A DNA stretch of 39,963 nucleotides from Heyndrickxia sporothermodurans (GCA_018333075.1 BORH01000032.1:1-39963), one strand, 5' to 3'; numbered from the stretch's first letter, positions 6,541 through 13,730 are shown. Notes: generated by a model from the sequence alone, not told the origin. Program-made: numbers and translations.

Positions 6541-6819
6541 ATGCATATTGGTGAGATTAAAAAGAAAATTTTAAAAAATGATGATGGAACAAATAATTAT
6601 AAAAATGTATCGATAGAAGAAATGGACTGGCTACTAGCGCAAGTTGAAAGATGGGAAAAAGCTTACTGGTACTTTAAAGAACCAGTGGAGGAACTTTTGT
6701 ATGTTGATCATCAAAAATGTTGTGAATCTATTGAAATAGAAGAACTGAATGAATTGACATTACTTATGGATCAACTATGGAAAGAAAAAGAAAAAGCAAT
6801 AAAAACGGAGAGTAGCTAA
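6541..6819 (+). CDS. Small acidic early protein, unknown function
   Basis: A 92-residue protein with GAAGGAGCTG before its ATG. The sequence is helical and acidic, with four tryptophans in the first 55 residues and a CC pair near residue 60. No family recognised. It follows a TAGACACATTATGTG repeat and looks like an exchangeable early gene. Confidence 0.68.
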   Translation: MHIGEIKKKILKNDDGTNNYKNVSIEEMDWLLAQVERWEKAYWYFKEPVEELLYVDHQKCCESIEIEELNELTLLMDQLWKEKEKAIKTESS

Positions 6820-6849
6820 ACAGTTCGATAATTAAGGGAGGGAATTAAA

Positions 6850-7128
6850 ATGATATCAAAACAAATTACTTTTTCAGAAGATGGAGATGTAGCGTACGGA
6901 AGGGTTAAAGATTTTTGTAACCGAGATAATTTTACTAACGCTGTTATTGAACAGCACTATCAGGAAGTATGCATTGTTGAAAACATTAGAATTGAGCCTT
7001 GCATTAGTACATTAGAGGGAATTGGAGCTGAAATGATAATCCCTTTATCTAGTACAGATGCAGCTGTTGAATATTATTTCGTAGCAGATGTAAGTGAAAT
7101 TGGGATTGCTGGGATAGAAAAAGAGTAA
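6850..7128 (+). CDS. Small early protein, unknown function
   Basis: A 92-residue protein with GGGAGGG before its ATG. Beta-rich with scattered cysteines and no membrane segment. No family recognised. Its stop codon begins a 17-bp element (TAATGTCGCAGTTCGAA) that recurs after another gene at 17.65 kb. Confidence 0.68.
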   Translation: MISKQITFSEDGDVAYGRVKDFCNRDNFTNAVIEQHYQEVCIVENIRIEPCISTLEGIGAEMIIPLSSTDAAVEYYFVADVSEIGIAGIEKE

Positions 7129-7142
7129 TGTCGCAGTTCGAA
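7126..7142. repeat. Intergenic repeat TAATGTCGCAGTTCGAA
   Basis: Starts on the stop codon of the gene before it. The copy at 17655-17671 differs at one base (TAATGTAGCAGTTCGAA) and also starts on a stop codon. A shorter TAATGTCGC copy occupies the same position at 7616-7624. Confidence 0.6.
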
Positions 7143-7168
7143 GTAACAAATCAAATTTGGAGGAAAAC

Positions 7169-7393
7169 ATGGCACGATATGTTGTTTGTTCCAGTCGTAT
7201 GAAAGCTTCAAAAGTTAAGGGGGAATTGCCGGAAATCATATATGAATATATTGCTAATGATTCTATGATCCCTTGGCATTATACGTTTACACGAAATATT
7301 AAAGATGCCTATTGCTTTGACCATTTTGAAGCAAATGAAGCAAAAGAAATTGCCCTTCTTTGGAATATGAAGATAAAAAAGTTAGATGCGTAG
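7169..7393 (+). CDS. Small early protein, unknown function
   Basis: The ATG at 7169 has GGAGG six bases upstream; an upstream in-frame TTG overlaps that site and is rejected. The 74-residue product has a beta strand with YVVCSS, a lysine-rich middle and a helical end (NEAKEIALLWNMKIKKL). No family recognised. Confidence 0.65.
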   Translation: MARYVVCSSRMKASKVKGELPEIIYEYIANDSMIPWHYTFTRNIKDAYCFDHFEANEAKEIALLWNMKIKKLDA

Positions 7394-7483
7394 TTCGTTT
7401 GTTATTTGAACCATTAAACGACATAACGAACAATTGTCAGCTGGATATTGTATCTAATAAAGAACATAAAGGGAGAGATAAAA

Positions 7484-7618
7484 ATGTTTGGGAAATTGAT
7501 TATTTGGGGCAACGATACTAATGGTTTTTGGAAGAAGTCCATTCCATGCTATCAATCAGAAATTGATTTTCATTTAGCTAAGATAGGTGATTATGAAGAT
7601 TATGATTTTGAATTCTAA
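7484..7618 (+). CDS. Small phage protein (44 residues)
   Basis: GGGAGAG lies before the ATG. The product starts with a hydrophobic strand (FGKLIIWG) and ends in an acidic, aromatic tail (DYEDYDFEF). The stop codon begins a TAATGTCGC repeat. Unknown function. The gap of 90 bp before it has no other gene. Confidence 0.5.
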   Translation: MFGKLIIWGNDTNGFWKKSIPCYQSEIDFHLAKIGDYEDYDFEF

Positions 7619-7661
7619 TGTCGCTTTCCGATAATTACATGCAGCAAGAAGGTGACCCAAC

Positions 7662-7781
7662 ATGATCCACTACACCTGCCCAGACTGTAACCAATCAAAA
7701 CTTGAATTAGACATCATCCCTAAATTGAAGTGTCCAGGGTGTGGGAAGTATATGGATGCGGGGGAGGAAGATGAGTCATAA
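7662..7781 (+). CDS. Small zinc-ribbon protein (39 residues)
   Basis: The ATG follows AAGGTGACC. Two CPxC knuckles (CPDC near residue 6 and CPGC near 27) predict one bound zinc; the tail is acidic (DAGEEDES). Such mini zinc-ribbon proteins are common in Bacillus phages, and their partners are unknown. Its stop is 13 bp before the next gene's start. Confidence 0.62.
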   Translation: MIHYTCPDCNQSKLELDIIPKLKCPGCGKYMDAGEEDES

Positions 7782-7793
7782 GGTGAGGTGAAA

Positions 7794-8141
7794 ATGATGA
7801 AAACAGAACAAGCGACAGTATTTGTAACAGAAGATGGTAAAAAGTTTCACGATGAAGCAAAAGCTATAGCGCATGAAAAATCTTTAAATAACACTAGGTA
7901 CTATAAAGTTAGATATGGACCTGATTTAAACGAAACAGGAAATCGGTTAAAAGTAGGATATTTAATTGTCAAAGCTTCCTGGGGACATAATTTGTGGGCG
8001 GAAGATTGGTTGTTTAACAATTTTGGTAACAGAATAGCATTCGTTCAAGGCTGCGCACCAACTGAAAATTGGACTTTTGGAAGAGTTGAGGTGAGTCAGG
8101 TAGATTATTCAAATGTGTTGGAAACTATAAATAAATTATAA
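7794..8141 (+). CDS. Early phage protein, unknown function
   Basis: A 115-residue protein. The start at 7794 was chosen because AAGGTGAGGTG lies just before it; an in-frame GTG two codons earlier falls inside that site. The first 35 residues (VFVTEDGKKFHDEAKAIAHE) match a pattern common in small phage proteins that start with a beta hairpin and a helix. Several tryptophans lie in the second half. Function unknown. Confidence 0.7.
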   Translation: MMKTEQATVFVTEDGKKFHDEAKAIAHEKSLNNTRYYKVRYGPDLNETGNRLKVGYLIVKASWGHNLWAEDWLFNNFGNRIAFVQGCAPTENWTFGRVEVSQVDYSNVLETINKL

Positions 8142-8201
8142 CCTGTCTGAATTTTAATTTAAGCACATATTATATAGTGAGGAAATGAGGGAGGGAAAGG
8201 G

Positions 8202-8390
8202 ATGGAATGTCCATATTGTGAAGAAGAATTACTGGACCATGATTACTATGGTTTAGGAATACCAGGTAGAAATGACTTTCAAAAAGTAGGCGATATATTC
8301 AAATGCGAAAACGAAGAATGTGCAGCTTATCAACAAACATTTTACACAAGAGGAAACAGTGACGAATTACATGAAGGTTATCCCTGCTAA
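8202..8390 (+). CDS. Small zinc-ribbon protein (62 residues)
   Basis: GAGGGAGGG lies before the ATG. CPYC at residues 3-6 and CENEEC near 31-36 form a four-cysteine zinc ribbon separated by a loop of about 25 residues. Unknown role; similar proteins are frequent in Bacillus and Staphylococcus phages. It is convergent with the minus-strand RHH gene. Confidence 0.68.
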   Translation: MECPYCEEELLDHDYYGLGIPGRNDFQKVGDIFKCENEECAAYQQTFYTRGNSDELHEGYPC

Positions 8391-8395
8391 ACCAT

Positions 8396-8435
8396 CAAAA
8401 GAAAAGAAGGTGCTATCAATTAGTTAAGCACCTTC
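8396..8435 (-). terminator. Terminator of the minus-strand RHH/XRE unit
   Basis: On the minus strand GAAGGTGCT pairs with AGCACCTTC (9 bp) and is followed by TTTTCTTTTG. The stop codon of the RHH-like gene lies inside the hairpin. Confidence 0.8.
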
Positions 8436-8626
8436 CCAGCATCACGAAGTTTCTTTTTCTCAAGTAATTTATGAAACTTTAAACCTAGTTCTACAAGTTC
8501 ATTAACACCAGCGCTGCGGTTACTTTTACGATTATCGTGCCAGTAATCTTCAACCTTAGATAATAATTTAGGGTCCCAAGAAATAGTAGTAGTTGGTTTT
8601 GAACTATCGTGTCTGATATGTGACAT
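8420..8626 (-). CDS. Small ribbon-helix-helix-like DNA-binding protein
   Basis: A 68-residue basic protein. TTTISWDPKLLSKVEDYWHDN followed by NRSAGVNELVELGLKFHKLL has the strand-helix-helix pattern of Arc/MetJ-type (RHH) regulators. It lies downstream of a minus-strand XRE gene and probably shares its promoter. The 50 bp between them hold TAGTAC repeats that could be its operator. The match to RHH is by pattern, not by a strict motif. Confidence 0.6.
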   Translation of the reverse strand: MSHIRHDSSKPTTTISWDPKLLSKVEDYWHDNRKSNRSAGVNELVELGLKFHKLLEKKKLRDAGKVLN

Positions 8627-8649
8627 GGTTTATTCTCCTTTGTTTTTTG

Positions 8650-8669
8650 GATTTACGTAGTACGTTAGT
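8650..8669. promoter_or_regulatory. Tandem TAGTAC sites, possible RHH operator
   Basis: ACGTAGTACGTTAGTAC holds two TAGTAC half-sites 8 bp apart between the XRE and RHH genes. RHH proteins typically bind tandem short sites. A related TTACTAC/GTAGTAA pair flanks the -10 of the facing promoter (9054-9092). Confidence 0.4.
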
Positions 8670-8676
8670 ACAGAGA

Positions 8677-8898
8677 TTAATCTTTTTGTAAGACAAGCAA
8701 TTCATGTAATTCACAATCAAGAATGGTGCAAAGAGTTTCTAATGTATCATAAGAAATATTGTTGTTGTAGTTGTTATAGAATTTATCCAATGTACGGCGG
8801 CTAATAGTCATTCCATTAGATTGGATCATTCTATGTAATTCAGAAACACTCTTAATATTCTTTTCAGCCATTAATATAGCAAGTCGATTTCTAATCAT
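8677..8898 (-). CDS. Cro/CI-type XRE regulator of the second switch
   Basis: A 73-residue protein with a Cro/C1-type HTH: RNRLAILMAEKNIKSVSELH, then a recognition region with ISRRTLDKFYNN and a last helix containing TLCTILDCELHELL. It resembles the facing gene at 9111, which points to an old duplication. It is transcribed from a near-consensus promoter on the minus strand, together with the RHH gene. Confidence 0.8.
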   Translation of the reverse strand: MIRNRLAILMAEKNIKSVSELHRMIQSNGMTISRRTLDKFYNNYNNNISYDTLETLCTILDCELHELLVLQKD

Positions 8899-8942
8899 TT
8901 TAAATTTTTCACCTTTCTATTTAAGTATCAATTTTTATCACC

Positions 8943-8971
8943 ATTATACAAAGTTTAGTTAAATAGTGCAA
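8943..8971 (-). promoter_or_regulatory. Strong promoter of the minus-strand XRE/RHH unit
   Basis: Reading on the minus strand, TTGCAC (8966-8971), a 17-bp spacer and a perfect TATAAT (8943-8948). The 8899-9110 intergenic region otherwise holds the facing promoter and its operator-like repeats. Confidence 0.8.
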
Positions 8972-9044
8972 CATTTTTATAACTTATATACGTTAATTAT
9001 ATACTTTAGGTTTCAGAATTATAACCAAAGTAGGAAATTTTTCC

Positions 9045-9092
9045 TTGCTTATTTTACTACAAAAGTGTAAAATAAAATTACAAAGGTAGTAA
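9045..9092 (+). promoter_or_regulatory. Promoter and inverted operator in front of the second XRE gene
   Basis: TTGCTT (9045-9050), 17 bp, TAAAAT (9068-9073). TTACTAC (9054-9060) and GTAGTAA (9086-9092) form inverted 7-bp half-sites around the -10, which suggests control by one of the switch proteins. Confidence 0.65.
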
Positions 9093-9110
9093 TCTGAAAG
9101 GGGTGATACA

Positions 9111-9329
9111 ATGCCAATTCGGAATAACTTGAATATCATCATGGCTAAGCGAAATATTCGCTCATACAGCGAGTTATCAAGGATTTCTAATGTTAGCTAT
9201 GGAGCAATCTATAAGTTTGCTCTAGGGAAAAGTCAAAGATTTGATGCAAATGTAATGGAGAAACTATGCAATACTCTAAATTGCGATTTGCCAGATTTAA
9301 TTTATTTCGAAAAGAAAGAGGTGATTTAA
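9111..9329 (+). CDS. Cro/CI-type XRE regulator facing the 8677 gene
   Basis: A 72-residue Cro/C1-type HTH protein (RNNLNIIMAKRNIRSYSELSR, recognition region SYGAIYKFALGK, C-terminal LCNTLNCDLPDLIYF). Its layout is close to that of the minus-strand XRE gene across the intergenic region. An AAAGGGGTGAT ribosome binding site lies before the ATG. It is followed at once by an unassigned gene and a phage antirepressor, so it probably controls that unit. Confidence 0.8.
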   Translation: MPIRNNLNIIMAKRNIRSYSELSRISNVSYGAIYKFALGKSQRFDANVMEKLCNTLNCDLPDLIYFEKKEVI

Positions 9330-9647
9330 TTGAACGCCGAAGAACTTCAGTTAATAAAAGCAGATTTAAAAGCAGAAATTTTAAAAGAATTAACAGGAAA
9401 AGACTTGAGATCAACACAGGAAAATAAGTCTAAACCGTTGGCTAATGTTTGGACGAAGTACAGAGAACCACTTTTTCAAAAGTTTGGAACTGTAACTTAT
9501 CATCAAGCTTGGGAATGTATAAGGAAATTAGCGGTACTTAAAACAGGTCATAGGTATATTCGTGATTTGTTACCAAGTGAAGAAATGGAAGCTGCAGAAT
9601 TTGCTGAGAGTGTTTTGAATCAATTAGGAGTGGAGGTAAACGAATGA
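9330..9647 (+). CDS. Early protein between XRE regulator and antirepressor
   Basis: A 105-residue protein starting with TTG directly after the stop of the XRE gene, with AAAGAGGTGATT upstream. The first 35 residues are a charged helix (ELQLIKADLKAEILKEL). The rest (WTKYREPLFQKFGTVTYHQAWECIRKLAV) is a compact helical domain that recurs in Gram-positive phages beside antirepressor genes, to my knowledge without an assigned function. It overlaps the antirepressor by 4 bp. Confidence 0.7.
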   Translation: MNAEELQLIKADLKAEILKELTGKDLRSTQENKSKPLANVWTKYREPLFQKFGTVTYHQAWECIRKLAVLKTGHRYIRDLLPSEEMEAAEFAESVLNQLGVEVNE

Positions 9648-10330
9648 ATCAGTTGCAAATATTTAAAAATGATTTTTTTCAAGTAGCTGCAAAAATGGAA
9701 AACGATCAAATCTTATTCGATGTTGAACAAGTAGCAAAATCATTAGGCATTACTCAAGAAAAAAATAATAAAGAGTACATCAGATGGGAACGTGTTAATG
9801 AGTATCTTCCTAAAAATTCTCCACAAGTGGGGAAAGGTGATTTAATCCCTGAACCACTCGTATATAAACTAGCATTCAAGGCATCAAATGAAGTTGCTGA
9901 ACAATTTCAAGATTGGTTAGCAATTGAAGTTATTCCATCTATCAGAAAAACAGGTTCTTATAGTTTACAAGTTCCGCAGACTTTTGCACAAGCTTTAAGA
10001 CTTGCTGCTGATCTTCAAGAGAAAATAGAACTGGACAGACCAAAGGTAGAAGCTCATGACAAATTTATAAGTGGTGAAAATCTTCAAAAGATGGCACATG
10101 TTGCTAAGGTTCTTGGATGGGGAAGAAACAAGTTATTTGCCTTCCTAAGAGAAAAGAAAATCCTAATGAGTGATAACACACCATACCAGCAATACATTGA
10201 CAGAGGATATTTTGAGGTAAAAGAAAGTCCAATAAAAATGGGTGGTCAAACAATAAATAAACCCCAGACTTATGTAACAGCTAAGGGAGTAGACTTCCTA
10301 TCAAGGTTCACAAATGAAAAAACGGCTTAG
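9644..10330 (+). CDS. Phage antirepressor (Bro-N and KilA-C domains)
   Basis: A 228-residue two-domain DNA-binding protein. Residues 1-105 resemble a Bro-N domain (FDVEQVAKSLGIT, then LVYKLAFKASNEVAEQFQDWL and VIPSIRKTGSY). Residues 125-225 match the antirepressor KilA-C domain (MAHVAKVLGWGRNKLFAFLRE, then YQQYIDRGYFEV and TYVTAKGVDFL). Such proteins counteract repressors to allow lytic growth, and could be how the main repressor, which lacks a protease domain, is neutralised. It is the last gene of the second switch unit. Confidence 0.9.
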   Translation: MNQLQIFKNDFFQVAAKMENDQILFDVEQVAKSLGITQEKNNKEYIRWERVNEYLPKNSPQVGKGDLIPEPLVYKLAFKASNEVAEQFQDWLAIEVIPSIRKTGSYSLQVPQTFAQALRLAADLQEKIELDRPKVEAHDKFISGENLQKMAHVAKVLGWGRNKLFAFLREKKILMSDNTPYQQYIDRGYFEVKESPIKMGGQTINKPQTYVTAKGVDFLSRFTNEKTA

Positions 10331-10350
10331 TTGTTGGCGCAACTAAACCG
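10323..10350 (+). other. Hairpin at the end of the antirepressor gene
   Basis: CGGCTTAGTTG and CAACTAAACCG form a 10-bp stem (one mismatch) across the stop codon, with a 6-nt loop. Only a run of A follows, so it is a weak terminator at best on this strand. Confidence 0.45.
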
Positions 10351-10379
10351 AAAAATTACGATCAATTATTAAATATTAT

Positions 10380-10429
10380 GTTCCTTGTGTTCATTATATA
10401 CCAAGTATTCATATATGTACACAGGGAAC
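10380..10429. promoter_or_regulatory. Long inverted repeat before the replication genes
   Basis: GTTCCTTGTGT (10380-10390) and ACACAGGGAAC (10419-10429) form an 11-bp inverted repeat with one G-T pair, separated by a 28-bp AT-rich centre. It lies in a 134-bp gap without a gene, 35 bp before the replisome organizer. It could be an operator or an RNA stem; no clear promoter is seen. Confidence 0.45.
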
Positions 10430-10464
10430 GTCAGTTTGGGAATTAATATGGAAAAGGTGATTAG

Positions 10465-11346
10465 ATGGGAGGGGCATTCCAAACCAGTAGGGAGATATTC
10501 ACTAATCCTATTTGGCAAGACATACCAAAATTTCGGATATTCTTTTACATTGTTGGAAATGCAGTATTCTCCAATGAAGGAGTTAGAGTAGGAGGAATTA
10601 CATTACAACGTGGTCAATTCCTCCGTTCCTACAGAAATTTACAAAGCGATCTTGAGTATCTTGAGAATAGATCAATAAAAAAATACTCACTTTCACTGAT
10701 AAAGAAGAAAATTGATCAGTTAGTTAAAGAAGAACGATTAAAAATCGAAGATACCGAACTGGGAACACTCTTTACAGTCGTCAATTACTCTATATATCAA
10801 GGTTTTGACAACTATAAAACAAACAATGAGAACGCAGAGAGAACGGAACGAGAACAGAGTGAGAACAATTCGAGAACAGAACAAGAACAGAACGAGAACA
10901 ATAATAAGAAAGATAATAAAGATAATAAAGATAAGAATGATAATAAGGATAATAAAAAGAAAAGTCCTAAACAAGTTTATGACGAAACTTCTCCTTATTT
11001 TAAATTATCTACTTTCTTTTTCGACAAAATAAAAGAGAACAATCCAGACCATAGACAACCTAATTTACAAACATGGTCTGATGAAATTAGAAAAATTATT
11101 GAAATTGATAAAAGAACCATTGAGCAAGTGAAGTACTTAATTAAATGGGTTCAAGAAGACGAGTTTGAAAAAGTAAATGTTTTGTCACCTGTTAAATTAA
11201 GAAAACGTTTTGACCAATTAGTTATGAAAGTTAAAGCACAAAAAAAGGACAAGCCGAATAAACCTCATTATCCAAAGGAGGATATGTATGCAAGAAGTAA
11301 TGGAAAAGATGTTGAACAACCTGGGAATGTCAGACTCTTTAAATAA
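10465..11346 (+). CDS. Phage replisome organizer (DnaD-like initiator)
   Basis: This 293-residue protein probably opens the phage origin and recruits the helicase loader encoded next. Residues 1-110 are a winged-helix domain of the replisome organizer type (RGQFLRSYRNLQSDLEYLEN, then ALKKKIDQLVKEERL-like wing helices). Residues 115-165 are a low-complexity Glu/Arg/Asn/Lys linker. Residues 170-270 are a DnaD/replication-O-like C-terminal domain (WSDEIRKIIEIDKRTIEQVKYLIKWV). The DNA coding for the linker has 11-bp iterons out of phase with codons. The ATG has AAAAGGTGAT upstream. It overlaps the loader gene by 59 bp. Confidence 0.85.
   Translation: MGGAFQTSREIFTNPIWQDIPKFRIFFYIVGNAVFSNEGVRVGGITLQRGQFLRSYRNLQSDLEYLENRSIKKYSLSLIKKKIDQLVKEERLKIEDTELGTLFTVVNYSIYQGFDNYKTNNENAERTEREQSENNSRTEQEQNENNNKKDNKDNKDKNDNKDNKKKSPKQVYDETSPYFKLSTFFFDKIKENNPDHRQPNLQTWSDEIRKIIEIDKRTIEQVKYLIKWVQEDEFEKVNVLSPVKLRKRFDQLVMKVKAQKKDKPNKPHYPKEDMYARSNGKDVEQPGNVRLFK
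10828..10955. repeat. Candidate replication origin: seven 11-bp iterons plus five AT-rich 9-bp repeats
   Basis: GAGAAC recurs at 10828, 10839, 10850, 10861, 10872 and 10894, with AAGAAC at 10883: exactly 11 bp apart, consensus GAGAACARAAC. Eleven is not a multiple of three, so the period is kept at DNA level and not by the protein. Five AT-rich 9-mers of the type AGATAATAA follow at 10911-10955, like a DNA-unwinding element. An origin inside the initiator gene is known in lambda and in lactococcal phages. Confidence 0.7.
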
Positions 11347-12157
11347 GCCTGATCCACTTCCATGTGAGTATTGTGGTAAAGATAGACCTCAAACATTGAT
11401 AAAACATCCCTTTAAGGATGAAATGAGATGGGTCACTTGTGCTTGCGAATGCATGATTGAACGAAATAAACAGTTTGAACGAGAACAAGAAGCACATCGA
11501 AAGAGAATTAAAATCGAAAAAGCATTAAAACTTAGTAGCTCTATGGAAGATATAAAAGCTATGAATTTCGAAAACTATCAAATTCGTAAAGGAGCCGAAT
11601 CTTCTTACAAAGAGGTTTGGAGTGCTATAGAAAACTTTGAAGAAAGAGGCAAACTCGGTATATTAATTTTCGGTGAAACAGGGAATGGAAAGAGTCACTT
11701 AACAGCAGCAGGAGGAAATAAACTCATTTCGAAAGGAAATTCGGTTATCTACATAACTGAAAAAGACCTTTTGAGTCGGTTACAAGCAACTAAGAATTTT
11801 AATAACTCGGAATCCTTTCATGAAATTATGAGTGCTTGTTTAGAAGCTGACCTTCTTATCTGGGACGATTTTATGAGTAGTCAACGATTAACTAACGAAG
11901 AAAAGGATTGGATATTCCAAATCATAAATGGTCGTGAACGCGGAGATAGACCAATTTGGGCAACATCCAACCTTACTCCTGAAGAATTTGAAAGTGATGA
12001 AATAGCATACAAGTTAGATGATAAAGGGCGCACTTGGTGGAGAATCATTGGGAATATGAATTGTGTCTATAATCGTGCATCTAATTATCGAAAAGCAAAA
12101 GCGATGGCTAGAGTACTTGGTATTACGGTTGAAGAATATGAAAATGGGGTGAGGTAG
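11288..12157 (+). CDS. dnaC: DnaC-like helicase loader ATPase
   Basis: A 289-residue AAA+ protein that would load the host replicative helicase at the phage origin. An N-terminal zinc-finger-like region holds Cys26, Cys29, Cys51 and Cys53/55. Walker A is GETGNGKS (129-136, Lys135), Walker B LLIWDD (189-194), and a sensor I-like WATSNL lies at 224-229. A strong AAAGGAGG precedes the ATG. It starts inside the replisome organizer gene, so the two are coupled. Length and layout fit phage DnaC/DnaI proteins. Confidence 0.92.
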   Translation: MQEVMEKMLNNLGMSDSLNKPDPLPCEYCGKDRPQTLIKHPFKDEMRWVTCACECMIERNKQFEREQEAHRKRIKIEKALKLSSSMEDIKAMNFENYQIRKGAESSYKEVWSAIENFEERGKLGILIFGETGNGKSHLTAAGGNKLISKGNSVIYITEKDLLSRLQATKNFNNSESFHEIMSACLEADLLIWDDFMSSQRLTNEEKDWIFQIINGRERGDRPIWATSNLTPEEFESDEIAYKLDDKGRTWWRIIGNMNCVYNRASNYRKAKAMARVLGITVEEYENGVR

Positions 12158-12457
12158 TTGACGGTGATTACGATAAAGGATTCTAAAATCGCTACAAGAG
12201 TAATGGGATTGATCGAGGGTAAATTAGAGTATCAACTAAACAAAGGTCATGGAAAATATAATCATACTTTAGATGATTGCTCAGATGATAAATTCAATTG
12301 GGATCACATGGTCCAAGAAGAATTGATTGACGGTATGCAGTATTTAGTGAAACAGAACGGGATATTAAAAAGGCAGCTACAGGAAGAGATAGAGAAACGA
12401 ATGAAGTTAGAAAAGTGGTATCAACGAAATATGAATTTCGAGGTGACTGAGTCATGA
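12158..12457 (+). CDS. Small MazG-like protein (possible nucleotide pyrophosphohydrolase)
   Basis: A 99-residue protein starting at a TTG right after the loader stop codon, with GGGGTGAGG upstream. The middle, KYNHTLDDCSDDKFNWDHMV followed by QEELIDGMQYLVKQ, resembles small phage MazG-like/dNTP pyrophosphohydrolases, in which an EExxD helix binds metal. Only one such helix is clear, so activity is uncertain. The C-terminus is a charged coiled coil. It overlaps the next gene by 4 bp. Confidence 0.5.
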   Translation: MTVITIKDSKIATRVMGLIEGKLEYQLNKGHGKYNHTLDDCSDDKFNWDHMVQEELIDGMQYLVKQNGILKRQLQEEIEKRMKLEKWYQRNMNFEVTES

Positions 12458-13206
12458 AAGAAAAGACATCTATTTTATTAGATATCGGATTGTTAATGGA
12501 TCAGCACGAAGGAGTAATAAGTGAATGTAAGGGCTGTTCTATCTGTACGGATATTAGAAAACTAGGGAAAAAATTAGAGGAATTAGAAAAGCGAACTGAA
12601 TTGAAGAGAAATTTAAAAGTTAAAGAGGTATTAGCCAAAGGAATAAATATAACAACTTCTGACATCATCTTTTTGAAAGATGAAGGTGTAAGACATAAAG
12701 ATATTGCAAAAGCATTAAAGATGACATTGTCTGCTTTCAACAGTGCATGTAAAAGTCTCGGGTTAGCAACAACATACAATGTACAGAGAAATACAATAAA
12801 ACAGGCAGAATACAACCAATTAAAAAGACAAGGTCTAACAGATGAGCAGATTGTTGAATTAAAAGGAATTGAAATTCAAACCATTATTAACGCAAAACGA
12901 AGATGGAGAGAAAAAATAAATAAAATCGAATTGTCATTGACTCCTAGTGAATATTTAAAACTCAAGAAAAGTAAAAAAACAGACCAAGATATTGCTGAAC
13001 AAATTGGAATAAATAGAAGTTATCTAGCAATCTGGAAAAGACAAAACTTAACACCTGAACAAATTAAAGAAACGTGCCTTACAGGGCTTAATCTTCCAGA
13101 GGTAAGGTATAACTCTAAAAAAGCAGGAAAACGTCAGAAAACTAAATCTGAGAGGAATCAGATATATTCTAAGTCTAAAGAGAAACAATTAGAGGTAGCA
13201 CTATGA
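12454..13206 (+). CDS. Protein with three helix-turn-helix-like repeats and a Cys motif
   Basis: A 250-residue basic protein. Near residue 25 it has CKGCSIC, a possible metal knuckle, then a coiled coil. Three similar modules follow: one with DIIFLKDEGVRHKDIAKALKM, one with YNQLKRQGLTDEQIVELKGI, and one with YLKLKKSKKTDQDIAEQIGI. Each ends in an HTH-like recognition helix. Three DNA-binding modules suggest binding to repeated or extended sites. The tail is very basic. No family name is certain. It overlaps both neighbours by 4 bp. Confidence 0.65.
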   Translation: MKEKTSILLDIGLLMDQHEGVISECKGCSICTDIRKLGKKLEELEKRTELKRNLKVKEVLAKGINITTSDIIFLKDEGVRHKDIAKALKMTLSAFNSACKSLGLATTYNVQRNTIKQAEYNQLKRQGLTDEQIVELKGIEIQTIINAKRRWREKINKIELSLTPSEYLKLKKSKKTDQDIAEQIGINRSYLAIWKRQNLTPEQIKETCLTGLNLPEVRYNSKKAGKRQKTKSERNQIYSKSKEKQLEVAL

Positions 13207-13730
13207 GTTTTGAGTACAAGCCATACTCAAAAGAGCAGCAGATAGGAAAGCCAAAGATTAAAAAGAAGCGCTATCCAGAAAAGAAGAAAAAGAAACGAAA
13301 TCCTTTAAAACAGGAAATCTATAAAGGTCGAGTGATTCCAAAGAAATCTAAACGTGGTCGGATCTCATCTAATGAATATGCAGAAGCACAAAGAAAACAT
13401 GGAGATTGCTGCTATGTATGCGGAACGACAATAAACATTGAAGCACATCATATTAGGTTCCGTTCAAATAGCGGAAGAGGAAACTGGAGAAACATAAGAT
13501 TCCTTTGTGATAAGCACCATAGAGGATCATACAGTCCACACCAAAACGAGGATCTAAGAAAAGAATTGGAAAAGCTACATGAAAGTTTATATGGGCCATA
13601 TTATTACTGCGATAAATACGATCTCTTTAAATTAGGATTAATCGATAACACCACAGATTCAGCATATGAAAAATTTATGAGTCTGGAGGAATTGAAATGT
13701 CAAAACAATGGAGCTCAAACGATTGGTTAA
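13203..13730 (+). CDS. HNH nuclease-fold protein
   Basis: A 175-residue protein. The first 60 residues are extremely basic (runs of Lys/Arg), probably for nucleic-acid binding. An HNH domain follows: CCYVCG near residue 69, then EAHHIRFRSNSGRGNWRNI and CDKHHRG, which give the His pair, central Asn and final His. Cysteines could bind a structural zinc. Phage HNH proteins in this position act in recombination or packaging; which applies here is unknown. It overlaps the gene upstream by 4 bp. Confidence 0.82.
   Translation: MSFEYKPYSKEQQIGKPKIKKKRYPEKKKKKRNPLKQEIYKGRVIPKKSKRGRISSNEYAEAQRKHGDCCYVCGTTINIEAHHIRFRSNSGRGNWRNIRFLCDKHHRGSYSPHQNEDLRKELEKLHESLYGPYYYCDKYDLFKLGLIDNTTDSAYEKFMSLEELKCQNNGAQTIG

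Noticed and set aside
10385-10591. Plus-strand frame of 68 codons before the replisome organizer
   Set aside because: Overlaps the well-supported replisome organizer in another frame and starts in the inverted repeat without a ribosome binding site.
10828-10955. Reading the 11-bp and 9-bp repeats as a CRISPR array
   Set aside because: Units are too short, there are no spacers, and they lie within a coding gene.
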